A DNA stretch of 64,000 bases, taken from contig NZ_JH815209.1 in NCBI RefSeq assembly GCF_000296505.1, positions 4,908-68,907 on the forward strand, in the 5' to 3' direction. Origin of the DNA: Schaalia turicensis ACS-279-V-Col4. Its GTDB lineage: Bacteria; Actinomycetota; Actinomycetes; Actinomycetales; Actinomycetaceae. The position numbers and the translations under genes were made by a program. The notes beneath the pieces were generated by a model. It was not told the origin of the DNA and searched no databases. It worked only from the letters and a program-made list of their open reading frames with translations. This document shows positions 36,662 through 45,001 of this stretch, piece after piece; positions within the stretch are counted from its first letter, which is position 1, and each line of letters opens with the position of its first letter.

Positions 36662-39600
36662 ATGCGCATTTCATCCGAAGAACTCCGTCGCGTCGCTGAG
36701 TTTGATGAAGCAATCATTCGCAATCAAGTCGGCTATGCTGCCTGGGCGCGCGCGACCGCACTGTGTGAAGGACATAAAGTCACCGACGTTGAGATCGGTG
36801 ACGACGGAGTTTTTAGTGGACGTGTGGCTTCAACGGGGCTTCGTCTCAAAACCTGGGTTGGACTCAACGGAGGGCAACCTGTTCTGACCTGCGCGTGTAT
36901 TGAAAGAAAAAACTGTCAGCATTCGGTTGCTCTGTTCTTGGAATTACGACGCCAAAGCAACGAACTTACAACGGAAGACGAACCAGTTTGGAAAACGCGT
37001 CTCCGCTCCTTCACTCATGCTGGGGATTCAAGCGGAGAGCCAATCGCGCTATTGATTGATACTCGCGACCCAGAGCGTCCTTATTGGATGCACCCACTAC
37101 GCCCCGGCAATCGCATTCAATGGACAAAGAAGCGAGCAACGTGGCCGGATCTGGTGTCGACGCAGTGGGCTTCAGTTTCAGATGGATTATCGCGTTCTCA
37201 GCTCGGGTTAATCAGAGAAGGCTATCGTCTTGCAAAAGTGGATGATGGTCGCGCAGCACGAAATGAAATTAGTCTTCAGATGCTCGGAATGGATGCTGCA
37301 CCGTGGCTACTCAGACTGATCAACCAAGGAATCGAACTCTATTCCAGCCTTGATCCACTGACGCCCATACATTTCGATCGATCATCGTGGGATTTGGGCT
37401 GCGACCTTAGCCTGCAGGGGGATGAACTACTCCTGCAGATGATGGCCTTTGACGGGGATAAACGTATCCTCAAACCCCGAATTGATACCGCGACCCGCCT
37501 GCTCATCTTGGACGGTGGCACACGGGTAGCCCGTGTTGGTGGGCAAGAACTCATGAACCTATTCGAACGAGGACCGATCTGTGTGCCCGCCGACCAGATC
37601 GCCGAACTGACGACCGCGTATATCCCGCATCTCAAACGTCGTTTCGAAGTCTCTTCAATTGACTCGTCAGTCGATCTTGGTGAAGAAGCAACAGTGCGCA
37701 TTATTGGACAATGCGACCTTGTCGAAGGAAAAGAATTCACCCTCACCTGGTGGGCGGAATACGACTATTCAGGTTCCCCCTCGCGAGTCCGACTTCAGCA
37801 GGTCATGGATTTAGAAGCCGTTCGACCGATCGTCGCTTCCCTGAAAACTCTTGCGCGACAGCACGTGCCCGCTTCTTTGTGGGACGGAGAATTCAAAAAC
37901 CTCCGACTCCCCGCGTGGACTATCCCGCAATTTCGAAAAGATGTGATCGATCAGCTGAATGACTCGCGTCTTGCATGGGAGATCAACGACGCAGTACTGA
38001 CGTTCATGATTGATGAAATCCCGCTCCATTCATCGATCCGCGTCACGCCAAGCGAAGCGCACAATGACTGGTTCGACCTTGACGTCAGACTCGACGTCGG
38101 CGGATATCCGGTTCCATTCAGTGATGTTCTCGAGGCAATCGCCCACTCGGAACACTATCTCTACGTTGACGGACACTGGGTCAGCATCGACAAAGAAACA
38201 ATTGAATCCATCACAGCACTTCTCGAAGAAGCACGAACCCTTTCTTTTGATGATGAGCCACGCCTCGTACCCGCACATCTTGGCCTCTGGGAAGAACTCG
38301 ACTGCCTGACGGATACGACTGTTGACTCCCAGCAGTGGGAAGCCCGTCTTGAACACCTGCGTCACGCCGGCGCAGATATTCCACTCCGGAACCCCGTGGG
38401 CGCCACCTTGCGCCCGTATCAAGTTGACGGAGCGCACTGGCTGATCGCTCGAGCCTGTAGCCAAACAGGTGGCATCTTGGCAGACGATATGGGGCTCGGT
38501 AAAACCCTTCAGCTTTTAACTGCTCTTGCCTCCCTCAAAGATGCGTCAGTATGTGAAGAAAACGAAGAATCTGACGTCGCATCATCTTTCAAACGCGATC
38601 TGCCCACGCTTGTCGTCGCGCCAACATCGGTTTTAAGTACCTGGGAAAAAGAAGCTCAACGATTCTTCCCAGATCTCAACGTGCGCACGATCAATACAAC
38701 GGGGAAGAGGCGCGAAAGGAGCCTCGCCAGCGAAATCGAAGGCGCAGACATCGTTATCACCTCATACACAATCGTGCGCATCGACGACGAAGAATGGAAA
38801 CAGATTCCTTTTAACGGCCTTATTCTCGATGAAGCACAAAATGTGAAGAATCCGCGGACCGCCATTCACCGTGTGTTGCGAGGAATAGAAAGAAACTGGA
38901 CTTTTGCGGTCAGCGGAACCCCGGTAGAAAACTCTCTTGGCGACCTCTGGTCGATCATGGCCCTCGCAATGCCCGGACTACTTCCCAAATGGTCCCTTTT
39001 TAACGACAAAATTCGTCGCCCCATCGAAAACGATCACGACGTCACGGCATTGAACCGTCTTCACTCTCTTCTTAGTCCCAACATGATGCGTAGAACCAAA
39101 GAAGAAGTTGCCACTGACCTGCCCGACAAGATCGAATCCGTTATCCCCATTGACCTCGGCACGGAGCACCGACGTATCTACGATCAACACCTCATGGCAG
39201 AGCGCGCAAAAATACTCTCGCTGACCGACGATCCGAGTGCAAAAATCGATATCCTCGCGGCGCTGACACGTTTGCGCCAACTCGCGTTGGATCCCGGTCT
39301 TGTCGACGCAACATGCGGACACATCGGCTCGGCAAAAATCGAGTACCTCGCCACTCAACTTGAACAAATCATCCCAAGCGGACACCAAGCTCTGGTCTTC
39401 AGCCAATTCACAACGTTCCTTACGCGCATTCGTGACTACTTAGAACGACGTGGAATCGCCACAGTCCAACTCGACGGATCCACAACCCGCCGAGACGAAG
39501 TCATCGAACGCTTCAGATCCGGAGAAGTCCCCGTATTCCTCATCTCTCTGAAAGCGGGAGGCACCGGTCTGACGCTCACGGAAGCAGACTACGTGTACAT

Positions 39601-39850
39601 GATGGACCCCTGGTGGAATCCTGCAGCTGAAGCACAAGCCGTCGACCGCGCCCACAGAATCGGCCAAACAAAGAAAGTCAACGTGTACAGACTGGTCGGC
39701 GCTGACACCATCGAAAACAAAGTCGTCGCACTCCAAGAACGCAAACGCGAACTCGTATCAACAGTCGTCGAAAGCGTAGGAAATGGTGAGGGTGGCGAGC
39801 TCTTATCCAGGCTCGATATGTCCGACCTGGTGGACCTTCTCGATAACTAG
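36662..39850 (+). CDS. SWIM zinc-finger SNF2-family helicase
   Basis: A 1062-residue protein. The N-terminal SWIM-type zinc motif is C77-x-C79-x5-C85-x-H87. A large middle region (about 100-590) precedes the SNF2 ATPase: DDMGLGKT (K614), DEAQ (from D723), SGTPVENSLGDLWS, then in the second lobe LVFSQFTTFL, SLKAGGTGLTLTEADYV and DRAHRIGQ. This is the bacterial SNF2/HelZ type (Rv2101-like), predicted to remodel DNA-protein complexes. It starts 9 nt after imuB, implying co-transcription from the SOS promoter. TAAACT (36650-36655), 6 nt before the ATG, also offers a private leaderless promoter. Confidence 0.9.
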   Translation: MRISSEELRRVAEFDEAIIRNQVGYAAWARATALCEGHKVTDVEIGDDGVFSGRVASTGLRLKTWVGLNGGQPVLTCACIERKNCQHSVALFLELRRQSNELTTEDEPVWKTRLRSFTHAGDSSGEPIALLIDTRDPERPYWMHPLRPGNRIQWTKKRATWPDLVSTQWASVSDGLSRSQLGLIREGYRLAKVDDGRAARNEISLQMLGMDAAPWLLRLINQGIELYSSLDPLTPIHFDRSSWDLGCDLSLQGDELLLQMMAFDGDKRILKPRIDTATRLLILDGGTRVARVGGQELMNLFERGPICVPADQIAELTTAYIPHLKRRFEVSSIDSSVDLGEEATVRIIGQCDLVEGKEFTLTWWAEYDYSGSPSRVRLQQVMDLEAVRPIVASLKTLARQHVPASLWDGEFKNLRLPAWTIPQFRKDVIDQLNDSRLAWEINDAVLTFMIDEIPLHSSIRVTPSEAHNDWFDLDVRLDVGGYPVPFSDVLEAIAHSEHYLYVDGHWVSIDKETIESITALLEEARTLSFDDEPRLVPAHLGLWEELDCLTDTTVDSQQWEARLEHLRHAGADIPLRNPVGATLRPYQVDGAHWLIARACSQTGGILADDMGLGKTLQLLTALASLKDASVCEENEESDVASSFKRDLPTLVVAPTSVLSTWEKEAQRFFPDLNVRTINTTGKRRERSLASEIEGADIVITSYTIVRIDDEEWKQIPFNGLILDEAQNVKNPRTAIHRVLRGIERNWTFAVSGTPVENSLGDLWSIMALAMPGLLPKWSLFNDKIRRPIENDHDVTALNRLHSLLSPNMMRRTKEEVATDLPDKIESVIPIDLGTEHRRIYDQHLMAERAKILSLTDDPSAKIDILAALTRLRQLALDPGLVDATCGHIGSAKIEYLATQLEQIIPSGHQALVFSQFTTFLTRIRDYLERRGIATVQLDGSTTRRDEVIERFRSGEVPVFLISLKAGGTGLTLTEADYVYMMDPWWNPAAEAQAVDRAHRIGQTKKVNVYRLVGADTIENKVVALQERKRELVSTVVESVGNGEGGELLSRLDMSDLVDLLDN

Positions 39851-39908
39851 CATCCGCACCTCGTACGCTTGCGAGACTTCCGCTAGCTGTACAGATGAAG
39901 TGAAAGGC

Positions 39909-40568
39909 TCAGAGCGTGAACCCCAGTAGGTGTGCAAGCTCTTCGGGGGTATGTGCGATAGCAACACAATCGTCAAGGTCGCCGTCTTTCGCGTAACCCC
40001 AGCTTACGCCCATGACGTCAATACCAGCTTGCTGGCCTCCTTCAACATCCCAGCAGGAATCACCGATCAGAACGGGGCGGGAGATATCCATTCCCTTGGC
40101 GCTCAGGCGCGAAAGTGCACCGGCGATAACTGTTGCTTTCGAAGAAGCAGGATCCGGAGTTGCGCCGGCGATGACGTCGAAAGCGTCAAGAATTCCCAGA
40201 TGTTCCATTTGTGCCAGAGCAAAGGGCTCTTGCTTCGACGTAGCCGTTGCCACGGGAATCCCAGCGTTGTGGGCGCCACGCACTACTTCACCCATCCGAG
40301 GAAAAAGCGGGGGTTCAAGGAAAATCGTGCGGTACAGCGCCCGGTATTCATCGACGAGTTCTTTCACGATCTCGCCTTCAAAGCCAAGGTCAGCAAATGA
40401 CCACCAGAGCGGGGGACCAACGTACTTGCGCATTGCATCCGCTGGCGGGGGCGTGACGCCGCGCTGAGAAAGAACCGTGTTGAAGCAGTGGATCACTGCG
40501 GGGGCAGAATCAACAAGAGTGCCATCAACATCGAAAAGTACGCACGTGAATTGTGTTTCTGCGCTCAA
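39909..40568 (-). CDS. HAD hydrolase, phosphoglycolate phosphatase type
   Basis: A 219-residue HAD subfamily IA protein: motif I VLFDVDGTLVDS, motif II region ATATSKQEPFA (T/S plus downstream Lys), motif IV LIGDSCWDVEGGQQAG. A helical cap lies between motifs I and II. It probably dephosphorylates a small phosphate ester such as 2-phosphoglycolate or a nucleotide. A TTG start is used, supported by aaggag 7 nt upstream on the minus strand. It converges with the SNF2 gene; the 58-bp gap shows no clear terminator. Confidence 0.87.
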   Translation of the reverse strand: MSAETQFTCVLFDVDGTLVDSAPAVIHCFNTVLSQRGVTPPPADAMRKYVGPPLWWSFADLGFEGEIVKELVDEYRALYRTIFLEPPLFPRMGEVVRGAHNAGIPVATATSKQEPFALAQMEHLGILDAFDVIAGATPDPASSKATVIAGALSRLSAKGMDISRPVLIGDSCWDVEGGQQAGIDVMGVSWGYAKDGDLDDCVAIAHTPEELAHLLGFTL

Positions 40569-40743
40569 CCAACTACTCCTTCATCGCTTGTGTCTTAATG
40601 GTGGCACGAGGCCGCGCACTTTGAGAAACTCTCGGCATTTCGTGGCGCGGAGCAAACACGCATAACGGTATGCGAGCAACTGTCTCACCATTCAGTCAAA
40701 AATATGAGATAGACCAGGGTTTATCAGTGCTTTTCCAACTTCA

Positions 40744-40753
40744 TAGAATATTC
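40744..40753. promoter_or_regulatory. AGAATATTCT palindrome upstream of the MarR gene
   Basis: A 10-bp perfect palindrome overlaps TAGAAT (40743-40748), a -10-like hexamer, about 24 nt before the MarR ATG. MarR regulators often bind such dyads over their own promoters, so autoregulation is possible. Confidence 0.35.
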
Positions 40754-40776
40754 TTCAACACGTGAAAGAAAACGAA

Positions 40777-41256
40777 ATGAATAGTCCCGCGCTTCTGGAT
40801 ACTGATTCAGCTCACTTGCGTCAGCGTGCTTGGCGACTTTATTTCGAAGCGAATGGGCGTCTTCATGGCCTGTTGGAATCCAGCTTGAAGAAGAATTTCG
40901 GCCTGTCGGTGCCCGATTACAATATCCTGCTTGCCCTGTTCGAAGCGCCTGGTCAATGTCTAAAAATGGGTGAATTGTCCGGCCAGGTTGTCTATTCTCC
41001 GTCGCGCCTGACCTATTTGGTCACTCATTTAGAACGTGACGGTTGGGTAAAGAAAGTGATGTCGAAGGAGGATAGGCGAAGCTATCAAGCGTGTCTGACT
41101 TCACAGGGTGCGCGGATCGTGAAGGAAGCAACTCGTCTTCACCAAGAGACGCTTCGCGAATTCTTGCTTGCGGATATGACCGATGCGGAAATATCCCAGA
41201 TTGTGAGGGTTTTTTCCGCGTTGGATGAGCGACTGCGTTCACGGAACAAGAATTAA
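40777..41256 (+). CDS. MarR family transcriptional regulator
   Basis: A 159-residue winged-helix protein. The N-terminal dimerisation helix (RQRAWRLYFEANGRLHGLLE) is followed by the DNA-binding core (LKMGELSGQVVYSPSRLTYLVTHLERDGWV), the wing with conserved MSKEDRRS, and a C-terminal helix. It binds DNA as a dimer and usually responds to a small ligand. ATG 40777 is preferred; a GTG at 40762 adds five residues. Target genes are unknown: its neighbours are a phosphatase and a tRNA, and no efflux gene is adjacent. Confidence 0.88.
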   Translation: MNSPALLDTDSAHLRQRAWRLYFEANGRLHGLLESSLKKNFGLSVPDYNILLALFEAPGQCLKMGELSGQVVYSPSRLTYLVTHLERDGWVKKVMSKEDRRSYQACLTSQGARIVKEATRLHQETLREFLLADMTDAEISQIVRVFSALDERLRSRNKN

Positions 41257-41432
41257 CTCTGCTGGGGGACCTTCCTCGTCGCCACTTCCTGTGGACACTG
41301 ACTATCGGCGCTATTCCAACAAAAATGCTGATGGTCCCCAGGAATTTCTCCTTTCGATTTGGCAGTACGGCTACCAACCGTGTTAGAGTTTTCCACGTTC
41401 GACTTGAGGTAATCAAGAAGAGCAAGTCACCT

Positions 41433-41518
41433 GCGCGGGTGGCGGAATAGGCAGACGCGCTAGCTTGAGGTGCTAGTCCTCGTATTAGAGGGTGGGGGTT
41501 CAAGTCCCCCTCCGCGCA
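41433..41518 (+). tRNA. tRNA-Leu (anticodon GAG)
   Basis: An 86-nt class II tRNA. Acceptor arm GCGCGGG pairs with TCCGCGC (one G-U), discriminator A at 41518. The D-arm starts gtggcggaat. The anticodon loop CTTGAGG gives GAG, for CUC/CUU leucine codons. A long variable arm follows (tcgtattaga region), then the T-arm with the ggttcaagtcc core. CCA is not encoded in full. A terminator follows within 10 nt. Confidence 0.95.
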
Positions 41519-41526
41519 CAGATGGA

Positions 41527-41554
41527 AGCCCGGAGCTTGAATAAGTTCCGGGCT
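41527..41554 (+). terminator. Intrinsic terminator of tRNA-Leu
   Basis: agcccggagctt (41527-41538) and aagttccgggct (41543-41554) pair over 12 bp with one G-T wobble and the loop gaat, followed by ttcgtttta. This is a standard stem plus T-rich tail. Confidence 0.88.
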
Positions 41555-41632
41555 TTCGTTTTATCTCGGATTTTTCTTACAACCGTGAAGAAAATCCGGA
41601 TCAATGCAACGAAGCGATGAAAGAGCGTGCGA

Positions 41633-42316
41633 ATGCATATTGATCTTTGGTTCGATGTGACCTGCCCATGGTCGTACTTGGGTATTCGACACTGGCGACA
41701 GGCGCTGTCCTCTTTCGATCATCGTGACGAGGTGGAAATTACGCTCCACGCTTTCTTCCTCGACCCCGAATTGGATAGTGCCCGTGAAGAACCTCGTCGC
41801 GTCTATCTGATGAACGAAGGCGAACTCACGTACGAGGAAGCAGTGGCGCTGGACGAGCGACTTGAAAAGCTTGGACGTGCAGAAGGCGTCGTTTTTGACT
41901 TCGAGAAACTGATCGTTGCTCCATCCTCATTTGCACACCGCGTGATCAATGCCGCCCGCATCGAAGACTACGATCGTGACACTCTCTATGGTCCCGACTC
42001 AATGCAGTTGAAACTTGCCGAAGCTTTGGGACGTGCCCACTTTGAGATGGCCCTCGATATTTCAAACAGCGACGTTGTGATTGGTTGCGCACAGGACCTC
42101 GGGTTGGACGCTCAGTTCGTCCTCGATGCGCTGACTGATCCGCACACTGCATCCGATGTCTTCTCTGATTTCCAGATCGGTGTACAGATGGGCATCGACC
42201 GTGTACCCACCGCCCTGATCGATCGTCAGTTCGTTGTTCAAGATCATCAGACCGTTCCTGCACTTGGCAATATTCTTGCTACAGCATGGGCAAACACGGG
42301 GAAGGAAGAAGCATGA
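41633..42316 (+). CDS. DsbA-family FrnE-like thioredoxin-fold protein
   Basis: A 227-residue cytoplasmic protein with no signal peptide. It opens with HIDLWFDVTCPWSYLG; the CPWS motif holds one Cys in the active-site position, as in FrnE and 2-hydroxychromene-2-carboxylate isomerase relatives. A helical insert and a C-terminal GVQMGIDRVPTALIDRQFVV (cis-Pro region) complete the DsbA fold. ATG 41633 is taken over GTG 41627. It may act in thiol stress or small-molecule isomerisation. It overlaps the next gene by 4 nt, so they are coupled. Confidence 0.85.
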   Translation: MHIDLWFDVTCPWSYLGIRHWRQALSSFDHRDEVEITLHAFFLDPELDSAREEPRRVYLMNEGELTYEEAVALDERLEKLGRAEGVVFDFEKLIVAPSSFAHRVINAARIEDYDRDTLYGPDSMQLKLAEALGRAHFEMALDISNSDVVIGCAQDLGLDAQFVLDALTDPHTASDVFSDFQIGVQMGIDRVPTALIDRQFVVQDHQTVPALGNILATAWANTGKEEA

Positions 42317-43353
42317 GTAAAACACTGCCGCAGACTCTTCAAGGACCGCGCGTCACCTTGGTTCCGATGAACCTTGATTTCGTCGACGCAATTACCGAGG
42401 TGCTCCAAGACGCACGCATAAGTGAAACGACGACCGTTCCCCACCCGTATACGAGGGATATGGCGGTTGAGCATCTTTCGCGCTCTGAAGAGTCTTGGAA
42501 GAACGGTAACACTGACTGGGCGATTCTTTCTGCCAAGAATCAAAGGTTCCTTGGTCGCCTGGAGTTTTGGCGTGGGCAGCGTGATCCCAAGTCGGCTGAG
42601 GTTGGCTACTTCATCCGCACTGATGCCTGGGGTGAAGGGTTTATGACCGAAGCGCTCGGTCTTGCCGTTGATTTTGCCTTTGATCAGATGGATGTCACCC
42701 GCATCGACTGGTACTGCCACGTCGAAAACTGGGGTTCTTGGAAGCCAGCGTGGCGCAACGGTTTTAAGCGCGAGGGGATCCGCAGGCGAGCTGAAGGCCC
42801 GGCCCTCTGGCAGGCAAGCCTTCTAATCACGGACACTCGCGAACCGAAGACCCCATGGGATGGCCCCGGTGCCGGACAGGGACCTGCCCTTGATCCTTCA
42901 CGCCCAGGAAAGCTTGTTGAGCAGTTCCACCGAACCTACTCCATGCCCGTGCGCCTTGGCACCAGTTCCCTGCCAACCATCGACTACGAACGTCTCAACA
43001 TGCGCATGTCACTGATCCGCGAAGAATTCGCTGAACTGATGGGCGCCGTGTACGGACCTGCTGCACGGAGCCTCGTTGAAGAAGCAACTGAAAAGGCCGT
43101 TGACGGTGACGACCACACGCGAGATCTCATCGAAACTGCCGATGCTCTGGCAGACCTCGTCTATGTCATCTACGGAATGGCAATCGAATCGGGTATCGAT
43201 TTGGACGCGGTTTTAGCTGAAGTTCAGGCATCGAATCTGTCGAAGCTGATGCCCGACGGTTCGGTAAAACTGCGTGAAGACGGCAAAGTCCTCAAGGGAC
43301 CGAACTTCTTTGTCCCCAACATTGCCCGAGCACTCGGTATCGATCAGGGCTGA
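42313..43353 (+). CDS. GNAT acetyltransferase fused to a MazG-like NTP pyrophosphohydrolase
   Basis: A 346-residue two-domain protein. About 1-185 is a RimJ/RimL-type GNAT N-acetyltransferase (GPRVTLVPMNLDFVDA at the start, then RTDAWGEGFMTEALGLAVDF, the acetyl-CoA loop). About 200-346 is an all-alpha pyrophosphohydrolase: EEFAE (E237, E238, E241) and ETAD (E274, D277) give the EExxE...ExxD magnesium site, in a TADALADLVYVIYGMA helix. The second domain would remove pyrophosphate from a nucleotide or PRPP-like substrate. The junction is in frame with a Pro/Gly-rich linker near 190. Overlap with the FrnE-like gene suggests a common process. Substrates unknown. Confidence 0.82.
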   Translation: MSKTLPQTLQGPRVTLVPMNLDFVDAITEVLQDARISETTTVPHPYTRDMAVEHLSRSEESWKNGNTDWAILSAKNQRFLGRLEFWRGQRDPKSAEVGYFIRTDAWGEGFMTEALGLAVDFAFDQMDVTRIDWYCHVENWGSWKPAWRNGFKREGIRRRAEGPALWQASLLITDTREPKTPWDGPGAGQGPALDPSRPGKLVEQFHRTYSMPVRLGTSSLPTIDYERLNMRMSLIREEFAELMGAVYGPAARSLVEEATEKAVDGDDHTRDLIETADALADLVYVIYGMAIESGIDLDAVLAEVQASNLSKLMPDGSVKLREDGKVLKGPNFFVPNIARALGIDQG

Positions 43354-43427
43354 CGCGCCCGATAGTCTCGCGCGCAAACCCGTATCACGTGCAAGAATTA
43401 GACCAGCTCGACGTGAAGGAGAATGAA

Positions 43428-44525
43428 GTGGCTCGTGTTGTCGTTGTAGGTGGCGGTTACGGTGGCGTGACTGTTGCAAAAGGACTCGATCCTATTGCTG
43501 ACGTGACGCTCGTTGAACAAAAAGACCAGTTTGTCCACCACGCAGCTGCACTGCGCGCAGCCGTAGACGACGTGTGGCAGGACGCAATCTTCATGCCCTA
43601 TTCGAACTTGCTGACACGAGGCGAATTCATTCACGGCACTGTTTCTCAGATTGTCGGTAACACCATCCATATTTTCGGTCGCGAACCCATCGAAGCGGAC
43701 TACGTTGTTCTTGCAACCGGCGCAACATATCCCTTCCCAGCAAAGTACTCGTCAGCGAAGTCCGTTGTTGCAAAGGCTCGTTTGAACCAACTGCACGAAA
43801 ACCTTGCTGGCGCACGCTCCGTCATGCTAGTCGGTGGTGGCACCGTCGGTATCGAATTCGCCGGCGAACTCGCACACGCTTACCCCGACCTTGATATCAC
43901 GATCGTCGAGAAGGCCGATCAGATCCTTTCTGCCCCCGGCTACTCCGAAGACCTGCGTCAAGAAATTTCCACGCAACTCGCTGAGCTCGGCATTCGCGTG
44001 ATCACCGGTTCTGAACTTGCTTTCTTGCCTCCGCACAACGTTGGCGAACTCGGTCACTTCCATGTGTCGACCTGCAAAGGTGAAGAAATTGAAGGCGATA
44101 TCTGGTTCCAGTGCTACGGCTCTCGTGCGAACAGCGGCTACCTCGCAGGTACCGATTACGAGCCCATGTTGCGCCCGAACGGCACAATCCGTGTTGGTAA
44201 GACCCTGCAGGTTGAGGGCCATGCCCACACCTACGCCGTTGGCGATCTGACGGACGTCCCCGAGTCAAAGCGTGCTGATGCTGCTCGCCAGCAAGCCCGC
44301 GTTGTCATCGCGAATATTTCGTCTCAAATCGCTGGCGAGACGCCCGAAGCAATCTACGAGCCTACGAAGGAATGGGTGATCCTCCCGCTGGGGCCGGATA
44401 TGGGTGCATCGCAGCTGGTTGACTCTGAAGGTGTGTCCCGCATTGTCGGTGCTGATCAGACAACAGAAATCAAGGGCGCTGACCTGATGGTTTCTGTTAT
44501 CCGCTCGCAACTTAATCTTCCGTGA
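43428..44525 (+). CDS. NDH-2/AIF-like FAD-dependent oxidoreductase
   Basis: A 365-residue pyridine nucleotide-disulfide family protein. GTG 43428 is chosen since AAGGAG (43416-43421) lies 6 nt upstream. It has the N-terminal FAD-binding VVVVGGGYGGVTVAKGL, the VVLATGATY motif, a second dinucleotide site SVMLVGGGTVGIEFAGELA and the late FAD contact HTYAVGDLTDVPESK. No CxxC redox pair is present. The type resembles AIF or type II NADH dehydrogenases, without an obvious C-terminal membrane helix. It stands alone; electron acceptor unknown. Confidence 0.87.
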   Translation: MARVVVVGGGYGGVTVAKGLDPIADVTLVEQKDQFVHHAAALRAAVDDVWQDAIFMPYSNLLTRGEFIHGTVSQIVGNTIHIFGREPIEADYVVLATGATYPFPAKYSSAKSVVAKARLNQLHENLAGARSVMLVGGGTVGIEFAGELAHAYPDLDITIVEKADQILSAPGYSEDLRQEISTQLAELGIRVITGSELAFLPPHNVGELGHFHVSTCKGEEIEGDIWFQCYGSRANSGYLAGTDYEPMLRPNGTIRVGKTLQVEGHAHTYAVGDLTDVPESKRADAARQQARVVIANISSQIAGETPEAIYEPTKEWVILPLGPDMGASQLVDSEGVSRIVGADQTTEIKGADLMVSVIRSQLNLP

Positions 44526-44556
44526 GTCCAGTTCGCATAAGGTCTAGGATCTTCTC

Positions 44557-44856
44557 ATGACTCATGATCCTCGCGTAGCGCTTGACGCACTGATTGCAGC
44601 CTTTGAAGCTCATTATGTTGCCTGTTCGCAGGCAACCGATGATGATCCTTCGACGCTTGAAGAAGCAGAGAACACTTTGCGAGATGCGTTCTTCACCTAC
44701 GACGACGAACTGTTCAGACAGTTCGGTGTCGAGCTTCCCTTCGATCTTCTCGACGATAATTACGACGAAGATGATGATGAGGAAGAGGACGATGATGAAT
44801 CCTACGATGAGGATTCGGACGATTTGGATGATGATTTCATCGACGTCGACGACTGA
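44557..44856 (+). CDS. Small, extremely acidic protein, unknown function
   Basis: A 99-residue protein. The first 65 residues are probably helical (PRVALDALIAAFEAHYVAC, then EEAENTLRDAFFTYDDELF). The last 35 are almost only Asp and Glu with a few Tyr and Ser. TAGGAT (44545-44550) lies 6 nt before the ATG, so expression is probably leaderless. No recognised family. Acidic tails of this kind can mimic nucleic acid or bind basic proteins; that is speculation. Frame and start are credible because codon use matches neighbours and a terminator follows. Confidence 0.75.
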   Translation: MTHDPRVALDALIAAFEAHYVACSQATDDDPSTLEEAENTLRDAFFTYDDELFRQFGVELPFDLLDDNYDEDDDEEEDDDESYDEDSDDLDDDFIDVDD

Positions 44857-44879
44857 GCGATTCTAAGAATTCTTTTGTG

Positions 44880-44911
44880 GCGCGATATCAGACGCTTGTT
44901 TGATATCGCGC
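44880..44911. terminator. 11-bp perfect hairpin between convergent genes
   Basis: gcgcgatatca (44880-44890) and tgatatcgcgc (44901-44911) are exact complements with a 10-nt loop, 24 nt after the acidic-protein stop and before the convergent aldo/keto reductase. No T-run follows. Confidence 0.65.
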
Positions 44912-44942
44912 GACACTGTCTGCTGAACGTCGCGCTTGAAAG

Positions 44943-44984
44943 CCCAAACTTGAGGGCTGGGATCCCAAACTTGAGGGCTGGGAT
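44943..44984. repeat. 21-bp perfect tandem duplication
   Basis: The unit starting cccaaacttgagg (21 nt) is present twice without mismatch at 44943-44963 and 44964-44984, in the noncoding gap downstream of two converging genes. Like the sufT-end duplication it looks recent. Confidence 0.93.
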
Positions 44985-45001
44985 CTAAGAAATATGCGTT
45001 C

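Noticed and set aside
36653..39850. dnaE2 as third gene of the imu cassette
   Set aside because: The gene after imuB has SWIM and SNF2 helicase motifs and no polymerase PHP or C-family signature.
41263..41340. tgggggacc / ggtcccca inverted pair between the MarR gene and tRNA-Leu
   Set aside because: The arms are short and 61 nt apart, with imperfect pairing; too weak to call a terminator.
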